Source: Betaproteobacteria bacterium
GTDB taxonomy: Bacteria > Pseudomonadota > Gammaproteobacteria > Burkholderiales > Burkholderiaceae_D
Assembly: GCA_025356395.1 (NCBI GenBank)
Contig: JANXTA010000031.1
Coordinates: forward strand, 1-64,000
DNA: 64,000 nt
Direction: 5' to 3'
In this document: positions 49,789 through 59,087 of the stretch, one piece after another
Layout of the letters: each line of letters begins with the position of its first letter
Position numbering within the stretch: the first letter of the stretch is position 1
The notes under the pieces: generated by a model
What the model was told of the DNA's origin: nothing
The model's database searches: none
Seen by the model: only the letters and a program-made list of their open reading frames with translations
Translations under genes and position numbers: made by a program

Positions 49789-50459
49789 GATGCCGCGAGG
49801 CCGTCTTTCGTCGATGTTCGCGGAACGAGGTCGGCGTTGAGCGAGTAAAGGCCGGTGATCGTTGCTTCTGCAACGATATGCCCGGCCATGGCGGCGCGAA
49901 CCGCTTCGGCGGTCACGCGACCCGTGACGGCGAGGCGGTCGATCGACAACGCGTAGAGCGTGAAGACGTAGTGATGGACGAGGCTGTCGTTCCACGGTGG
50001 GCACGGGCCGTCGTAGCCGTAGTAGTCGCCCGCCATGTCCGCGTCGCCCGCGAACCAGTCGGTGTAGCCGTTGAGTCCGTGCAGCGCTTCGGGGACCGGT
50101 CCATGCGCGATCATCGGTCCGTGCTCGCCGTGCGGCGTGACCTTGTCGGAGAACGCGCCGGCCTCGATGGAACGCAGGCCGGCAGGCAGGTCGAACAGGA
50201 CCCAGTGGAAGAAGTCGACGCGCGGCAGCTCGGCCGGGATCGAGCGCCCCTCCTGATTGACGTCGTCGGGCCTGCTGGGCACGTCGTAGTCGTGGACGAT
50301 CAACGCGAACGACACGGCCTCCGCGGGTACGTCGTCCCACGCCAGGTGCGGGTTGCGGTTGTCCGATAGAGAGACATGCGAGACGCGATCGGGCTTGCCG
50401 AACGCGCATTCCGTCGGCACCTCGGTCCCGTCGGCAAACGAATCACTCCACAACTTCAA
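49785..50459 (-). CDS. YbhB/YbcL family Raf kinase inhibitor-like protein (PEBP)
   Basis: A 224-residue phosphatidylethanolamine-binding-fold protein. The core has HLAWDDVPAEAVSFALIVHDYDVP and FFHWVLFDLPAGLRSI with GHGPMIAHGP-like loops and the YYGYDGPCPPWNDSLVHHYVFTLYAL signature. The cellular role of bacterial YbhB proteins is unknown. The start is TTG at 50459: GAGGA lies 6 bases upstream and the codon overlaps the VOC stop (TTGA). The open frame beyond it covers the upstream gene. Confidence 0.88.
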   Translation of the reverse strand: MKLWSDSFADGTEVPTECAFGKPDRVSHVSLSDNRNPHLAWDDVPAEAVSFALIVHDYDVPSRPDDVNQEGRSIPAELPRVDFFHWVLFDLPAGLRSIEAGAFSDKVTPHGEHGPMIAHGPVPEALHGLNGYTDWFAGDADMAGDYYGYDGPCPPWNDSLVHHYVFTLYALSIDRLAVTGRVTAEAVRAAMAGHIVAEATITGLYSLNADLVPRTSTKDGLAAS

Positions 50460-50875
50460 CGTCGATCCTCGGTTCGGTTCCGTAGCGCGTTCGAGACCTC
50501 GACAAGGTTGCCGTCGGGGTCGTGGAAGTACACGGAGATCAATGGGTGCACGGCCCCGGTCCGTCGCACCGGTCCGAGGATCACGGGGACGTCGCAGACG
50601 CCGAGATATTCGATGACGTCGGCCATCGGCGTCTCGGTCAGCAGGCACAGGTCGGCCGATCCGGGCGTCGCATGGCGCACGTTGGGGTCGAGCACGTGGT
50701 CGGTTTGATGCAGGTTGAACTTCTGCGAGCCGAAGGCCAATGCATGCCGCTCGACGCCGCCGCTGACGAAGCGTTGCGGCGTCATGCCGAGTACCCGCGC
50801 ACAGAACGATAGCGTGCTGGCGATATCCGCGACCGTCAGGACGAGGTGGTCGAGGCTGGCGATCTGGATGGTCAT
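50456..50875 (-). CDS. VOC family (glyoxalase/bleomycin resistance-like) protein
   Basis: A 139-residue vicinal-oxygen-chelate protein. Metal ligands include His10 in SLDHLVLTV, His in FNLHQTD and Glu in DPDGNLVEV. Similar to small virulence-type glyoxalases; substrate unknown. Its ATG overlaps the tyrS stop (ATGA) and its stop overlaps the PEBP start. In many Burkholderia the gene after tyrS is dtd, which is not present here. Confidence 0.88.
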   Translation of the reverse strand: MTIQIASLDHLVLTVADIASTLSFCARVLGMTPQRFVSGGVERHALAFGSQKFNLHQTDHVLDPNVRHATPGSADLCLLTETPMADVIEYLGVCDVPVILGPVRRTGAVHPLISVYFHDPDGNLVEVSNALRNRTEDRR

Positions 50876-52107
50876 GACAGCGTCACCCGTGCGAAACGAC
50901 GCTTGCCGACCTGCAGCACGTACACGCCCGCCGACAACTTGAGCGCCCTGTCGCCGACCGCGCTGCCGTCCACCTTGACGCCGCCCTGGTCCACGTTGCG
51001 CAGCGCATCCGAAGTCGAAGGCACGAGGCCCGCCTGCTTGAGCAGTTGGGCAATCCCGAGCGGGGCGCCGCCGAGCGCGATCTCGGGGATCACGTCAGGG
51101 ATGCCGCCGCGGGCGCGCAGCTCGAAGTCGGTCAGCGCCTCTTGCGCGGCACGCGCGTCGTGGAAGCGCGTGACGATCTCCTGCGCGAGCAGCACCTTCG
51201 CGTCGCGCGGATTGCGTCCGGACCCGATCTCGCCGCGCAACGTCGCGATTTCGGCGGTGGCACGGAACGACAACAGCTCGAACCAGTTCCACATCAGGTC
51301 GTCGGAGATCGACATCACCTTGCCGAACATGTCGTTTGCGCGGTCGGTGATCGCGACGAAGTTGTTCTTGGATTTCGACATCTTCTCGACGCCGTCGAGA
51401 CCGACCAGCAGCGGCATCGTCAGGATGCATTGCGGCTCCTGCCCGTAGTCGCGCTGCAGCTCGCGACCGACGAGCAGGTTGAACTTCTGGTCGGTGCCGC
51501 CGAGCTCGAGATCGCTCTTCAACGCGACCGAGTCGTAGCCCTGCATCAGGGGGTACAACAATTCGTGGACCGAGATCGGCGAGCCACTCTTGAAGCGCTT
51601 CGTGAAGTCCTCGCGCTCGAGAATGCGGGCGACGGTGTAGCGGGCCGACAGCTCGATCATCCCGCGCGCGCCGAGCGGATCGCTCCACTCGCTGTTGTAG
51701 CGGATCTCGGTGCGTGAGGCATCGAGCACCAGGCTGGCCTGCGCGAAGTAGGTCCTCGCGTTCTCGTCGATCTGCGCGCGCGTCAGCGGCGGTCGCGTGG
51801 CGTTGCGTCCCGACGGATCGCCGATCATCGACGTGAAGTCGCCGATCAGGAAGATCACGGTGTGCCCGAGCTCCTGCAGCTGGCGCATCTTGTTGAGCAC
51901 CACCGTATGACCCAGGTGCAGATCGGGCGCCGTCGGATCGAGGCCGAGCTTGATCCGCAGCGGCAGGCCGGTCCTGGCCGAACGTTCGAGCTTCGTCGCG
52001 AACTCGGCCTCCACGATCAGTTCGTCCGCACCGCGCCGCGCGATCGCCATCGCGCCGGCGACACCGACGTCGGGCATCGGCGCTGAAAGTGAAGACGTGT
52101 CGATCAA
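50872..52107 (-). CDS. tyrS: Tyrosine--tRNA ligase
   Basis: A 411-residue class I aminoacyl-tRNA synthetase. HLGH at 64-67 and a KMSKSKNN loop near residue 246 form the ATP site; the C-terminal S4-like domain (LSAGVYVLQVGKRRFARV end) binds tRNA. The KMSKS form places it with the TyrS2/TyrZ-like branch, not the E. coli KFGKT branch. It heads the coupled operon with VOC, PEBP and phosphatase and is divergent from the M23 gene, 262 bases away. That gap holds no gene that I can support. Confidence 0.96.
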   Translation of the reverse strand: MIDTSSLSAPMPDVGVAGAMAIARRGADELIVEAEFATKLERSARTGLPLRIKLGLDPTAPDLHLGHTVVLNKMRQLQELGHTVIFLIGDFTSMIGDPSGRNATRPPLTRAQIDENARTYFAQASLVLDASRTEIRYNSEWSDPLGARGMIELSARYTVARILEREDFTKRFKSGSPISVHELLYPLMQGYDSVALKSDLELGGTDQKFNLLVGRELQRDYGQEPQCILTMPLLVGLDGVEKMSKSKNNFVAITDRANDMFGKVMSISDDLMWNWFELLSFRATAEIATLRGEIGSGRNPRDAKVLLAQEIVTRFHDARAAQEALTDFELRARGGIPDVIPEIALGGAPLGIAQLLKQAGLVPSTSDALRNVDQGGVKVDGSAVGDRALKLSAGVYVLQVGKRRFARVTLS

Positions 52108-52369
52108 GTTCTTTGCGGCATGGGCCGTTAAGTTTGGAAACGGCCCGATTCTATCGCGCGACCGACCTCGCTTTGTTGGTACGCGACGCCGTCATCACGC
52201 GGTCATGGAACGCGGGGAACGGGTTGCGGGACGAGCTGTCCGTGATAGACTGCGGCGCGCTGGAAAGAATGTTCGCTCGGGTGTTGCACTATCAGCGATA
52301 CACCGAATTCGTCCGCTTACAAGCCGCAACCGAAACCGAGTGAAATCGTCGTGATTTCGCCTTGATCCG

Positions 52370-53848
52370 ATGGCAGACACCGCACCTTCGCCTGATCCCC
52401 AGAACCACCCTTCGCCACACCCCGTCACATCCCCCCAGCAGTCCACAGCCGTCGCCGAGGCTCGCAGTCCGTCGATCTTCCATCGGCATCGCTTCGCCAT
52501 GCTGGCCACTGCCACCGTCCTCTCGCTGGGCGGCGCCGTCACCGCGTTCGCGGTCGCGGACGACATGCCGTTGCCCTATTCCCGACAGATCGTCGAGGAC
52601 CTCGCGGCACCCGACACCCATGCGCAGCTCGAAGCGCTCGCCGATCGCGCCGATTCGTTCGTCACCGAGGAGCGCATCCGTCGTGGCGACACCATCGGTT
52701 CGCTGCTGACGCGACTCGGCGTCAGCGATGCCGAGGCCGAGAGCTTCCTGCGCACCGCACCCGGCGCACGCGCCCTGCAGCAACTCAAGCCGGGCCGCCT
52801 GATCCAGGCACGCACCGACGACGACGGCGCGTTGCAGTGGTTGCGTTACGCGTACAGCACGAACGAAAGCAAGGATGCCGGAGCCGCGCTGAACGGCCGG
52901 TCGCTGGTCGTCGAGCGCGCCGGCGATGCACTGCTGGCGCGCGAGATCGCCATGCCGAACGAGCGTCGCGTCGAGTTGCGATCGGGCGAGATCCGCTCGT
53001 CGCTGTTCGCCGCGACGGACGATGCCGGCCTGCCCGACGGCATCGCCACGCAGATCGCCGAGATCTTCTCCGGCGACATCGACTTCTATCGCGACCTGCG
53101 CCGCGGCGACCGCTTTCGCGTCGTATTCGAGAGCTTCTATCAGGGCGGCGAATTCGTTCGCGCCGGTCGCATTCTCGCCGTCGAATTCGTCAACGGCGGC
53201 AAGCCCCATTCGGCGATGTGGTACGGCGGACCGTCGGCCACGGACGGGGCGATCGCGGGCCACTACTACGGCTTCGACGGACACAGCCTGCGTCGTGCGT
53301 TCCTGCGCACGCCGCTCGAGTTCACGCGCATCAGTTCCGGCTTCGGCGGTCGATTGCATCCGATCGCGAACGTCTGGCGTCAGCACACCGGCATCGACTA
53401 CGCGGCACCGAGCGGTACGCCGGTGCGCACCACGGCTGATGGCGTCGTGGACTTCGCGGGCGTCAAAGGCGGTTACGGCAACCTCGTGATCATGCGGCAT
53501 CAGGGCGTGTACTCCACGCTCTATGGTCACCTCTCGCATTTCGCAAGCGGTCTGAAGCGCGGCCAGCACGTCCAACAGGGTTCGCTGATCGGCTACGTGG
53601 GCATGACCGGATGGGCCACCGGCCCGCACCTCCACTACGAGTTCCGGATTTCTGACCACGCGACCAACCCGCTCACCGCGGCCTTGCCCGAAGCGCCACC
53701 GATCTCACGCAACGAACAGGTTTCGTTCCGCGCGGTCGCCAGCAACTTCGATCGTCAGATCGAACTGCTGCGCGCCAGCGAGGGCCTCGTGGACACGACG
53801 GCCGCAGCGCGGACCGGCAGCCTTCGCGCCGCGGCTCCGGGCGCCTGA
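52370..53848 (+). CDS. M23 family metallopeptidase (MepM-like)
   Basis: A 492-residue envelope protein. A cytoplasmic Pro/Ser-rich tail is followed by one anchor helix (about 43-62), an N-terminal LysM-like/OapA-type region, and the LytM domain from about 340. Zinc ligands are His and Asp in RQHTGIDYAAPSGTPV and the HLHYE motif near residue 423. Relatives cut peptidoglycan crosslinks to allow wall expansion. anmK follows by 41 bases, linking wall cleavage with recycling. Confidence 0.94.
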   Translation: MADTAPSPDPQNHPSPHPVTSPQQSTAVAEARSPSIFHRHRFAMLATATVLSLGGAVTAFAVADDMPLPYSRQIVEDLAAPDTHAQLEALADRADSFVTEERIRRGDTIGSLLTRLGVSDAEAESFLRTAPGARALQQLKPGRLIQARTDDDGALQWLRYAYSTNESKDAGAALNGRSLVVERAGDALLAREIAMPNERRVELRSGEIRSSLFAATDDAGLPDGIATQIAEIFSGDIDFYRDLRRGDRFRVVFESFYQGGEFVRAGRILAVEFVNGGKPHSAMWYGGPSATDGAIAGHYYGFDGHSLRRAFLRTPLEFTRISSGFGGRLHPIANVWRQHTGIDYAAPSGTPVRTTADGVVDFAGVKGGYGNLVIMRHQGVYSTLYGHLSHFASGLKRGQHVQQGSLIGYVGMTGWATGPHLHYEFRISDHATNPLTAALPEAPPISRNEQVSFRAVASNFDRQIELLRASEGLVDTTAAARTGSLRAAAPGA

Positions 53849-53889
53849 CACGACCTCGGTGCGCGCGCCCGCTGGCGACCGGCGCCGCG

Positions 53890-54993
53890 ATGGATGATCT
53901 CTTCGTCGGCATCATGTCGGGCACCAGCCTCGACGGGGTCGACGTGGTGCTCGCCTCGTTCGATGCTGCCGGCCGCCCGCACATCCGCGGCGCGGCCAGC
54001 GCGCCTTTCGAGCTGACGTTGCGGAGCGAATTGCTCGCCTTGCAGTCGAGTGGCCCTGATGAACTCCATCGTGCCGCGCTCGCCGCCAATCGCCTCGTCG
54101 ACTTCCAGGCGCGACTGGTCGACCAGCTCTGCTCGCAGAGCGGCGTCGACCATTCTGCCGTCACGGCCATCGGCGCTCACGGGCAGACCGTGCGCCATCG
54201 TCCCGAGCTCGGTTACACGATCCAGCTGAATGCACCGGCCCGCCTGGCCGAGGCCTGCGGCATCGCGGTCGTGTCGGACTTCCGCAGTCGCGACATCGCC
54301 GCCGGCGGCCAGGGCGCACCCCTCGTACCGGCCTTCCACGACGCGCTGTTCCGCAGGCCCGGCGTGCATCGGGTGGTGTTGAATCTCGGGGGCATGTCGA
54401 ACGTCACCGATCTCCCGGCGGACCCGACTGCAGTGGTGCGCGGCTGGGATTGCGGTCCGGGCAACGTGCTGCTCGACGGCTGGATCGCGCGTCACCGCGA
54501 CGCGTTGTTCGATGCCGACGGCGCATGGGCTTCCTCCGGCCGCGTGCATCCAGGGCTTCTCGAACGTCTCCTCGACGACCCGTGGTTCGCGCTGCCGCCG
54601 CCGAAGAGCACCGGCCGCGATCTCTTCGACGGGGCATGGCTCGACGCCAGACTCGCAAACTTCGACCCGATCGATCCCGGCGACGTGCAAGCCACGCTCG
54701 CAGCGCTGACAGCAACAGTGGTGGTCGATTCGATCCGGCGGCACGCAGGCCAGCCCGACGAACTGATCGTCTGCGGCGGCGGCGCGTACAACGGGGATCT
54801 GTTGCGGCGTATCGGCGAGTTCATGGATACCCGCATCTCGACCTCGGCCACCGACGGCATCGCGCCCGAGCACATCGAAGGACTCGCATTCGCGTGGCTC
54901 GCGATGCGCTGCCTGTCTCACCGGTCCGGCAACCTGCCGGCGGTCACCGGCGCCGCCGGGCTGCGCGTTCTCGGCGCGATCAACCCGCGCTGA
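53890..54993 (+). CDS. anmK: Anhydro-N-acetylmuramic acid kinase
   Basis: A 367-residue kinase that opens and phosphorylates 1,6-anhydro-MurNAc from peptidoglycan turnover. ATP/substrate motif GIMSGTSLDGVDVV at 7-20, AIGAHGQTVRHRP, NLGGMSNVTDLP and VCGGGAYN are typical. The order tyrS / M23 / anmK / erpA is common in betaproteobacteria. A terminator follows within 5 bases. Confidence 0.96.
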   Translation: MDDLFVGIMSGTSLDGVDVVLASFDAAGRPHIRGAASAPFELTLRSELLALQSSGPDELHRAALAANRLVDFQARLVDQLCSQSGVDHSAVTAIGAHGQTVRHRPELGYTIQLNAPARLAEACGIAVVSDFRSRDIAAGGQGAPLVPAFHDALFRRPGVHRVVLNLGGMSNVTDLPADPTAVVRGWDCGPGNVLLDGWIARHRDALFDADGAWASSGRVHPGLLERLLDDPWFALPPPKSTGRDLFDGAWLDARLANFDPIDPGDVQATLAALTATVVVDSIRRHAGQPDELIVCGGGAYNGDLLRRIGEFMDTRISTSATDGIAPEHIEGLAFAWLAMRCLSHRSGNLPAVTGAAGLRVLGAINPR

Positions 54994-54997
54994 AAAT

Positions 54998-55026
54998 GCG
55001 AAAGGGCGCCGGAGCGCCCTTTCGAT
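54998..55026. terminator. Terminator hairpin between anmK and erpA
   Basis: Stem AAAGGGCGC / GCGCCCTTT with a short loop, T3 on the plus strand, and A-rich flank giving U-rich tail on the minus strand. It serves the convergent pair. Confidence 0.7.
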
Positions 55027-55041
55027 CGAAGCGGGAACGCC

Positions 55042-55404
55042 CTACGCGGAGAACGACGATCCGCAGCCGCAGGTCGAGGTCGCATTCGGGTTCTTGATCA
55101 CGAACTGCGCGCCCTCCAGGTCGTCCTTGTAGTCGATCTCGGCACCCACCAAATACTGGTAGCTCATCGAGTCGATCAGCAGCGTGACGCCGTTCTTCTG
55201 CATCGCGGTGTCGTCTTCGTTGGTGATCTCGTCGAAGGTGAAACCATACTGGAAGCCGGAGCAGCCGCCGCCCTGCACGAACACGCGCAGCTTGAGGTCC
55301 GGGTTGCCTTCTTCCTCGATCAGATCCTTGACCTTCATAGCGGCCGAGTCAGTGAAGACAAGTGGCGCGGGAGCGAGCGAGATGGATTCGGTGACGGCAT
55401 TCAT
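55042..55404 (-). CDS. erpA: Iron-sulfur cluster insertion protein ErpA
   Basis: A 120-residue A-type carrier that hands Fe-S clusters to target enzymes, such as those of isoprenoid synthesis. The three cluster cysteines are Cys48 ([10 protein letters not shown]), Cys112 and Cys114 (TCGCGSSF). ATG 55404 has an AGGAAA site upstream; the frame opens to 55461 without homology. It is followed by the terminator shared with anmK. Confidence 0.95.
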   Translation of the reverse strand: MNAVTESISLAPAPLVFTDSAAMKVKDLIEEEGNPDLKLRVFVQGGGCSGFQYGFTFDEITNEDDTAMQKNGVTLLIDSMSYQYLVGAEIDYKDDLEGAQFVIKNPNATSTCGCGSSFSA

Positions 55405-55503
55405 GGGTGGATTTCCTTTCGACAGACCTTCCCGAGTTCGGGTCGGTGCAGGCAAGTACAAGAGCTTACGCGAAACCCGTCAGGCCTGTGGGTCACGCTG
55501 GTT

Positions 55504-55932
55504 TCATGGACGCGGGAGGGAGACCGTCTGTGGCTCCTTGGTCGCTCCGAGCTTGAGATCGGGTCGCACGAGGTCGCCATCGAAGTGCGACATGATGCCC
55601 TCGACCATCGCGCCGCGATGGATGGTGACGTCGCGATAACGGACCTCGCCGCTGACCTTGGCCTTCGGTTGCAGTTCGACGATGCCCGAAACCGTGATCG
55701 ACCCCTGCACGGTCCCGTTGACGATCAGGTGCACCGCGACGATGTTGCCGTCGACGCGCCCGTTCTCGCCGATCACCAGCAGCCCGGCCGAGCCGTCGCC
55801 CGCCACCACGTCGCCACGTACGTAGCCGTCGATGCGCAGACCGCCCTGGAACACGACTTTGCCCTCCATGCGCGTGGTCGCGCCGATTAGGCTGTCGATC
55901 GTGGTCTTGACGCTGGGTTTCCTGTTGAACAT
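55504..55932 (-). CDS. Bactofilin family protein
   Basis: A 142-residue protein with a short N-terminal tail (MFNRKPS), a right-handed beta-helix core of repeating hydrophobic and glycine positions (GGLRIDGYVRGDVVAGDG..., NGTVQGSITVSGIVELQPKAKV) and a Pro-rich tail. Bactofilins form filaments involved in cell shape, polarity and peptidoglycan modification. Its neighbours DUF6776 (40 bases) and the M23 endopeptidase a few kilobases away fit a wall-linked role, a common pairing. ATG at 55932 is used. Confidence 0.92.
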   Translation of the reverse strand: MFNRKPSVKTTIDSLIGATTRMEGKVVFQGGLRIDGYVRGDVVAGDGSAGLLVIGENGRVDGNIVAVHLIVNGTVQGSITVSGIVELQPKAKVSGEVRYRDVTIHRGAMVEGIMSHFDGDLVRPDLKLGATKEPQTVSLPRP

Positions 55933-55972
55933 CTCTGTTCTCCGCGAGGGCCGCATGCAGCGCCCGATATCG

Positions 55973-56746
55973 TCACGGCCCGGTCACGGCCACGGTTTGC
56001 TGGACCCGCGGCACACCCTTCTCGAGGATGCGCACCAGCACCGACTTGAGGACCGCGTCGACCGGCAATCCGAAAGATCCGTCGATGCGCTTGTAAGACT
56101 TGAAGACCACCGAGTACGGGTTGGCTCCCGAGGGTGAGTCGGGCGGGGGGGCGGCGTCACCGGGAACATCGATATTAACAGCTCTGCCCGCCTGCAAAAC
56201 GGTTGCGACGAGCTGCAACTCGCCCGTGAAATCGCGGTTCGCCTTGCTGTCCTGGGTCAGCAGGATGCGATACCGCGCGGTGTGCGCGGCTTGGTCCTGG
56301 GTGACCTGGAAACGGCGGATCGCGATGCCCCCGTTCGCGTTCTTCGCAGGGGTCGTTGTCCGGTCGGCCGTGGCCGCCTCGAAGAACGCCACGTCCTCCT
56401 TCAGGCGCGTGTTGTCCGCCTCGAGGCGCGCGATCTGCTCGCCCAGTTCCTTGATCGTCGAGCGCTCCATCACGCGATTACTGTCGACCGTGTTGCTCGA
56501 TTCGAGCAGCTTGTCGTGATCCTCGCGCAGCGTGAGGTTCTCTTCCTTGAGCTGCTTGACCTCGGGGTTCGGGTCGCCAAAGACGCGATGTGCGAAGTCG
56601 CTGCGGGCGGCGAGACCGCCGAGGAGGATCGCCGCGAGGATTGCGACGACCCCGATCGCGATCGTCGCACCCATCGGCAGATGCGATCGCACCGTCATGC
56701 GCGGTGCGCTGACCGACAACCTCTGGCGCAGCAGTCGAACCTTCAT
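55973..56746 (-). CDS. DUF6776 family membrane-anchored coiled-coil protein
   Basis: A 257-residue inner-membrane protein. A single transmembrane helix (about 26-47) is followed by a coiled coil (about 61-125, VKQLKEENLTLREDHDKLLE) and a beta-rich C-terminal domain from about 140. The fold is unassigned; conserved in betaproteobacteria between argC and the bactofilin gene. It is likely a periplasmic partner of cell-envelope proteins, by context only. Confidence 0.85.
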   Translation of the reverse strand: MKVRLLRQRLSVSAPRMTVRSHLPMGATIAIGVVAILAAILLGGLAARSDFAHRVFGDPNPEVKQLKEENLTLREDHDKLLESSNTVDSNRVMERSTIKELGEQIARLEADNTRLKEDVAFFEAATADRTTTPAKNANGGIAIRRFQVTQDQAAHTARYRILLTQDSKANRDFTGELQLVATVLQAGRAVNIDVPGDAAPPPDSPSGANPYSVVFKSYKRIDGSFGLPVDAVLKSVLVRILEKGVPRVQQTVAVTGP

Positions 56747-56774
56747 CGGGATCAGATCGTCGGGCCAGCCCCGT

Positions 56775-57812
56775 TCACGGCAGGACCGGCACGTGTCGCA
56801 GTCCGGCCGTCTCGTCGAGCCCGAACATCAGGTTCATGCACTGCACCGCCTGCCCCGACGCCCCCTTGACCAGGTTGTCCTGCACGACCAGCAGCACGAC
56901 CGTGTCGCCGGCGTCCGGGCGATGGACCGCGATGCGCAGCATGTTCGAGGCCCGCGTCGAGCGCGTGTCCGGATGCGAGCCCGGCGGGAGCACGTCGACG
57001 AAAGGCTCGTCGCGGTAGGCATCCTCGAACAGAGCCTGCACGTCGGTGCCCAGCGCCTCGGGCTTGAGCCTTGCGTACAACGTGGAATGCATGCCGCGGA
57101 TCATCGGCACGAGGTGGGGCGAGAACAGCAGGCCGACCGGCTCGCTGCTCAGCAGCTGCAGCTTCTCGATGGTCTCCGGATGATGACGATGGCCGGTGAC
57201 GCCATAGGCCTTGAAGTTGTCGCTGGCTTCGCTGAAGGCGGTGCCCAGCTCGGCCTTGCGACCGGCTCCCGACACGCCGGACTTGCAGTCCGCGATCAGG
57301 TGCGACGCGTCGACCAGGCCCTTCTTCAGCAAGGGGGCGAAACCGAGTTGCATGGTGGTCGGATAGCAACCCGGGTTGGCGACGATGCGAGCCTTGGCGA
57401 TTGCCGCGCGATTGAGTTCGGGCAGGCCGTACGCTGCCTCCGCCAACAGGTCGGGACAGCTGTGCGAGAGCTTGTACCACTGCTCGAATTTCGCGGGATC
57501 CTGGAGCCTGAAGTCAGCGGCCAGGTCGATGATCTTCACGCCGGCCGCGACCATCTTCGGCGCGTCGGCCATCGCGACGCCGTGCGGCGTGGCGTAGAAC
57601 ACGACGTCGCACTGCGAGAGGTCCGCGGTCGCCGTGTCGCTGAACGGCAGGTCGAGGAATCCGCGCAGCGACGGATAAAGGTCGGCCACCGGCGTGCCCG
57701 CTTCCTTGCGCGACGTGATCATCGTGAGCTCGGCGCCCGGATGCTGCGCGAGGATGCGCAGCAGCTCGACGCCCGTGTATCCCGTTCCTCCGACGATACC
57801 GACCTTGATCAT
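56775..57812 (-). CDS. argC: N-acetyl-gamma-glutamyl-phosphate reductase
   Basis: A 345-residue NADPH enzyme, third step of arginine synthesis. Rossmann motif GGTGYTG at 8-14; catalytic Cys149 in ANPGCYPT; His in GHRHHPE. ATG 57812 gives the standard beginning MIKVGIVGG; the open frame to 57968 reads into the rpsI terminator. It follows rpsI by about 170 bases. Confidence 0.96.
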   Translation of the reverse strand: MIKVGIVGGTGYTGVELLRILAQHPGAELTMITSRKEAGTPVADLYPSLRGFLDLPFSDTATADLSQCDVVFYATPHGVAMADAPKMVAAGVKIIDLAADFRLQDPAKFEQWYKLSHSCPDLLAEAAYGLPELNRAAIAKARIVANPGCYPTTMQLGFAPLLKKGLVDASHLIADCKSGVSGAGRKAELGTAFSEASDNFKAYGVTGHRHHPETIEKLQLLSSEPVGLLFSPHLVPMIRGMHSTLYARLKPEALGTDVQALFEDAYRDEPFVDVLPPGSHPDTRSTRASNMLRIAVHRPDAGDTVVLLVVQDNLVKGASGQAVQCMNLMFGLDETAGLRHVPVLP

Positions 57813-57882
57813 TGCCCTCTTCCTTCCAACCGGGAGCGCGGCCAAAAAGCGGACGCAGATTGTAGTGCCGTGGATAAGTCGT

Positions 57883-57909
57883 TTCGCCGGAACGTTTCGT
57901 TCCGGCGAA
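57883..57909. repeat. 11-bp inverted repeat upstream of argC
   Basis: TTCGCCGGAAC / GTTCCGGCGAA around five bases, next to the rpsI terminator in the 171-base gap. It has no T tract of its own. It may be a second rpsI hairpin or part of the argC control region. Confidence 0.45.
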
Positions 57910-57911
57910 TC

Positions 57912-57942
57912 CAAAACAAAAGGGCCGCTGAAAGCGGCCCCT
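57912..57942 (-). terminator. Intrinsic terminator of the rplM-rpsI operon
   Basis: On the minus strand: stem GGGCCGCT / AGCGGCCC with a three-base loop, then TTTTGTTTT, 42 bases past the rpsI stop. Confidence 0.85.
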
Positions 57943-57983
57943 TGTTCGACGCCCGCGTCAGCGAGCATGCAGTGGTCAAGCCA

Positions 57984-58376
57984 TCAGCGCTTCGAGAACT
58001 GCTTCCGACGTCGTGCCTTGTGCAGGCCGACCTTCTTGCGCTCGACCTCGCGCGCGTCGCGCGTCACCAGACCAGCCTTCGACAGCGTCGGCTTGAGGGT
58101 CTCGTCGTAGTCCATCAGGGCGCGCGTGATGCCGTGGCGAACCGCACCGGCCTGACCCGATTCGCCGCCGCCGATCACGTTGACCATGATGTCGAACGTG
58201 GCGGTGTGGTTGGTCAGCTCAAGCGGCTGGCGCACGATCATGCGGCCGGTTTCACGAGCGAAGTATTCGTCGACGGGTTTGCCGTTGACGAGAATGGCGC
58301 CGGTGCCGGTCTTCATGAAGACACGGGCGACCGAACTCTTGCGACGGCCGGTGCCATAGTTGTAATTGCCGATCAT
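57984..58376 (-). CDS. rpsI: 30S ribosomal protein S9
   Basis: A 130-residue ribosomal protein whose basic C-terminal tail ([17 protein letters not shown]) reaches the P site. [20 protein letters not shown] is the family start. Its ATG overlaps the rplM stop (ATGA), so L13 and S9 are translationally coupled. Confidence 0.97.
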   Translation of the reverse strand: MIGNYNYGTGRRKSSVARVFMKTGTGAILVNGKPVDEYFARETGRMIVRQPLELTNHTATFDIMVNVIGGGESGQAGAVRHGITRALMDYDETLKPTLSKAGLVTRDAREVERKKVGLHKARRRKQFSKR

Positions 58377-58807
58377 GCTCGAATCTCCAGGGGCTTCGGT
58401 TGCTGAGCCGCATGCGGATGCGTGGCTTCGGCATAGACCTTCATTTTCTTGATCATCGCGTAACCGAGCGGACCCTTGGGCAACATGCCCTTGACGGCCT
58501 TCTCGAGCGCGCGACCCGGGAAGCGTGACTGCATCTTCTCGAAGTTGGTCTCGTAGATGCCGCCGGGATAGCCGGAGTGGCGGTAGTACTTCTTGTCGGT
58601 GGCCTTGGCACCGGTCACGCGCAGCTTCGCGGCGTTCACGATGACGATGAAGTCGCCGGTGTCGACGTGCGGCGTGAATTCAGGTTTGTGTTTACCGCGC
58701 AGGCGGCGTGCGACTTCACTGGCCACACGACCAAGGACCTTGTCCGTTGCGTCGATCACAAACCAATCGTGCGTCACCTCGGCAGGCTTGGCAGAAAAGG
58801 TTTTCAT
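58373..58807 (-). CDS. rplM: 50S ribosomal protein L13
   Basis: A 144-residue 50S protein. [20 protein letters not shown] start, [20 protein letters not shown] and GYPGG signatures are typical. ATG at 58807 is preferred over the frame opening at 58864. Promoter at 58944-58973 upstream. Confidence 0.97.
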   Translation of the reverse strand: MKTFSAKPAEVTHDWFVIDATDKVLGRVASEVARRLRGKHKPEFTPHVDTGDFIVIVNAAKLRVTGAKATDKKYYRHSGYPGGIYETNFEKMQSRFPGRALEKAVKGMLPKGPLGYAMIKKMKVYAEATHPHAAQQPKPLEIRA

Positions 58808-58943
58808 GAGTTGATCCGAAATTGCCGGTCGATGTGGCGTTGGAGCGCGATGTCGACCGATCACGTTGAAGACGTATCGTGCGTTGCCCGGATGCTCCGC
58901 TCGTTTGGCGGACTATCACTACGAATACGGTGAAAAGCCCACG

Positions 58944-58973
58944 ACTATAAAGGACTTTTCACAAAGCCGTCAA
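58944..58973 (-). promoter_or_regulatory. rplM-rpsI promoter
   Basis: On the minus strand TTGACG, 18-base spacer, TATAGT. Expected start near 58937 gives a 130-base leader before the rplM ATG. Confidence 0.6.
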
Positions 58974-58988
58974 TTAACAATCGCTGGG

Positions 58989-59081
58989 AAAAAAAAAAGC
59001 CCGAGCTGTGAGGCTCGGGCGTAATCCACCTATGGAGGAGGGTGGAGGAGACGCTGTCAGAAGCCACCTGCTGCTTCCATA
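58989..59081 (-). ncRNA. Candidate trans-acting small RNA with anti-Shine-Dalgarno loops
   Basis: No protein gene is credible in 58974-59303, yet the minus strand carries a strong terminator (GCCCGAGC / GCTCGGGC, then T10) at 58989-59017. Upstream lies a hairpin CCACC-CTCCTCCATA-GGTGG whose loop is CUCCUCC, a second CUCCUCC just before it, and a 5' stem GAAGC / GCTTC. A -35 TTGCGT (59110-59115), 16-base spacer and -10 TATCAT (59088-59093) would start an RNA of about 93 bases near 59081. CUCCUCC pairs with AGGAGG ribosome sites, the target logic of anti-SD small RNAs known in proteobacteria. The start is inferred; further upstream AT-rich sequence could give a longer RNA. Confidence 0.6.
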
Positions 59082-59087
59082 AACCAC

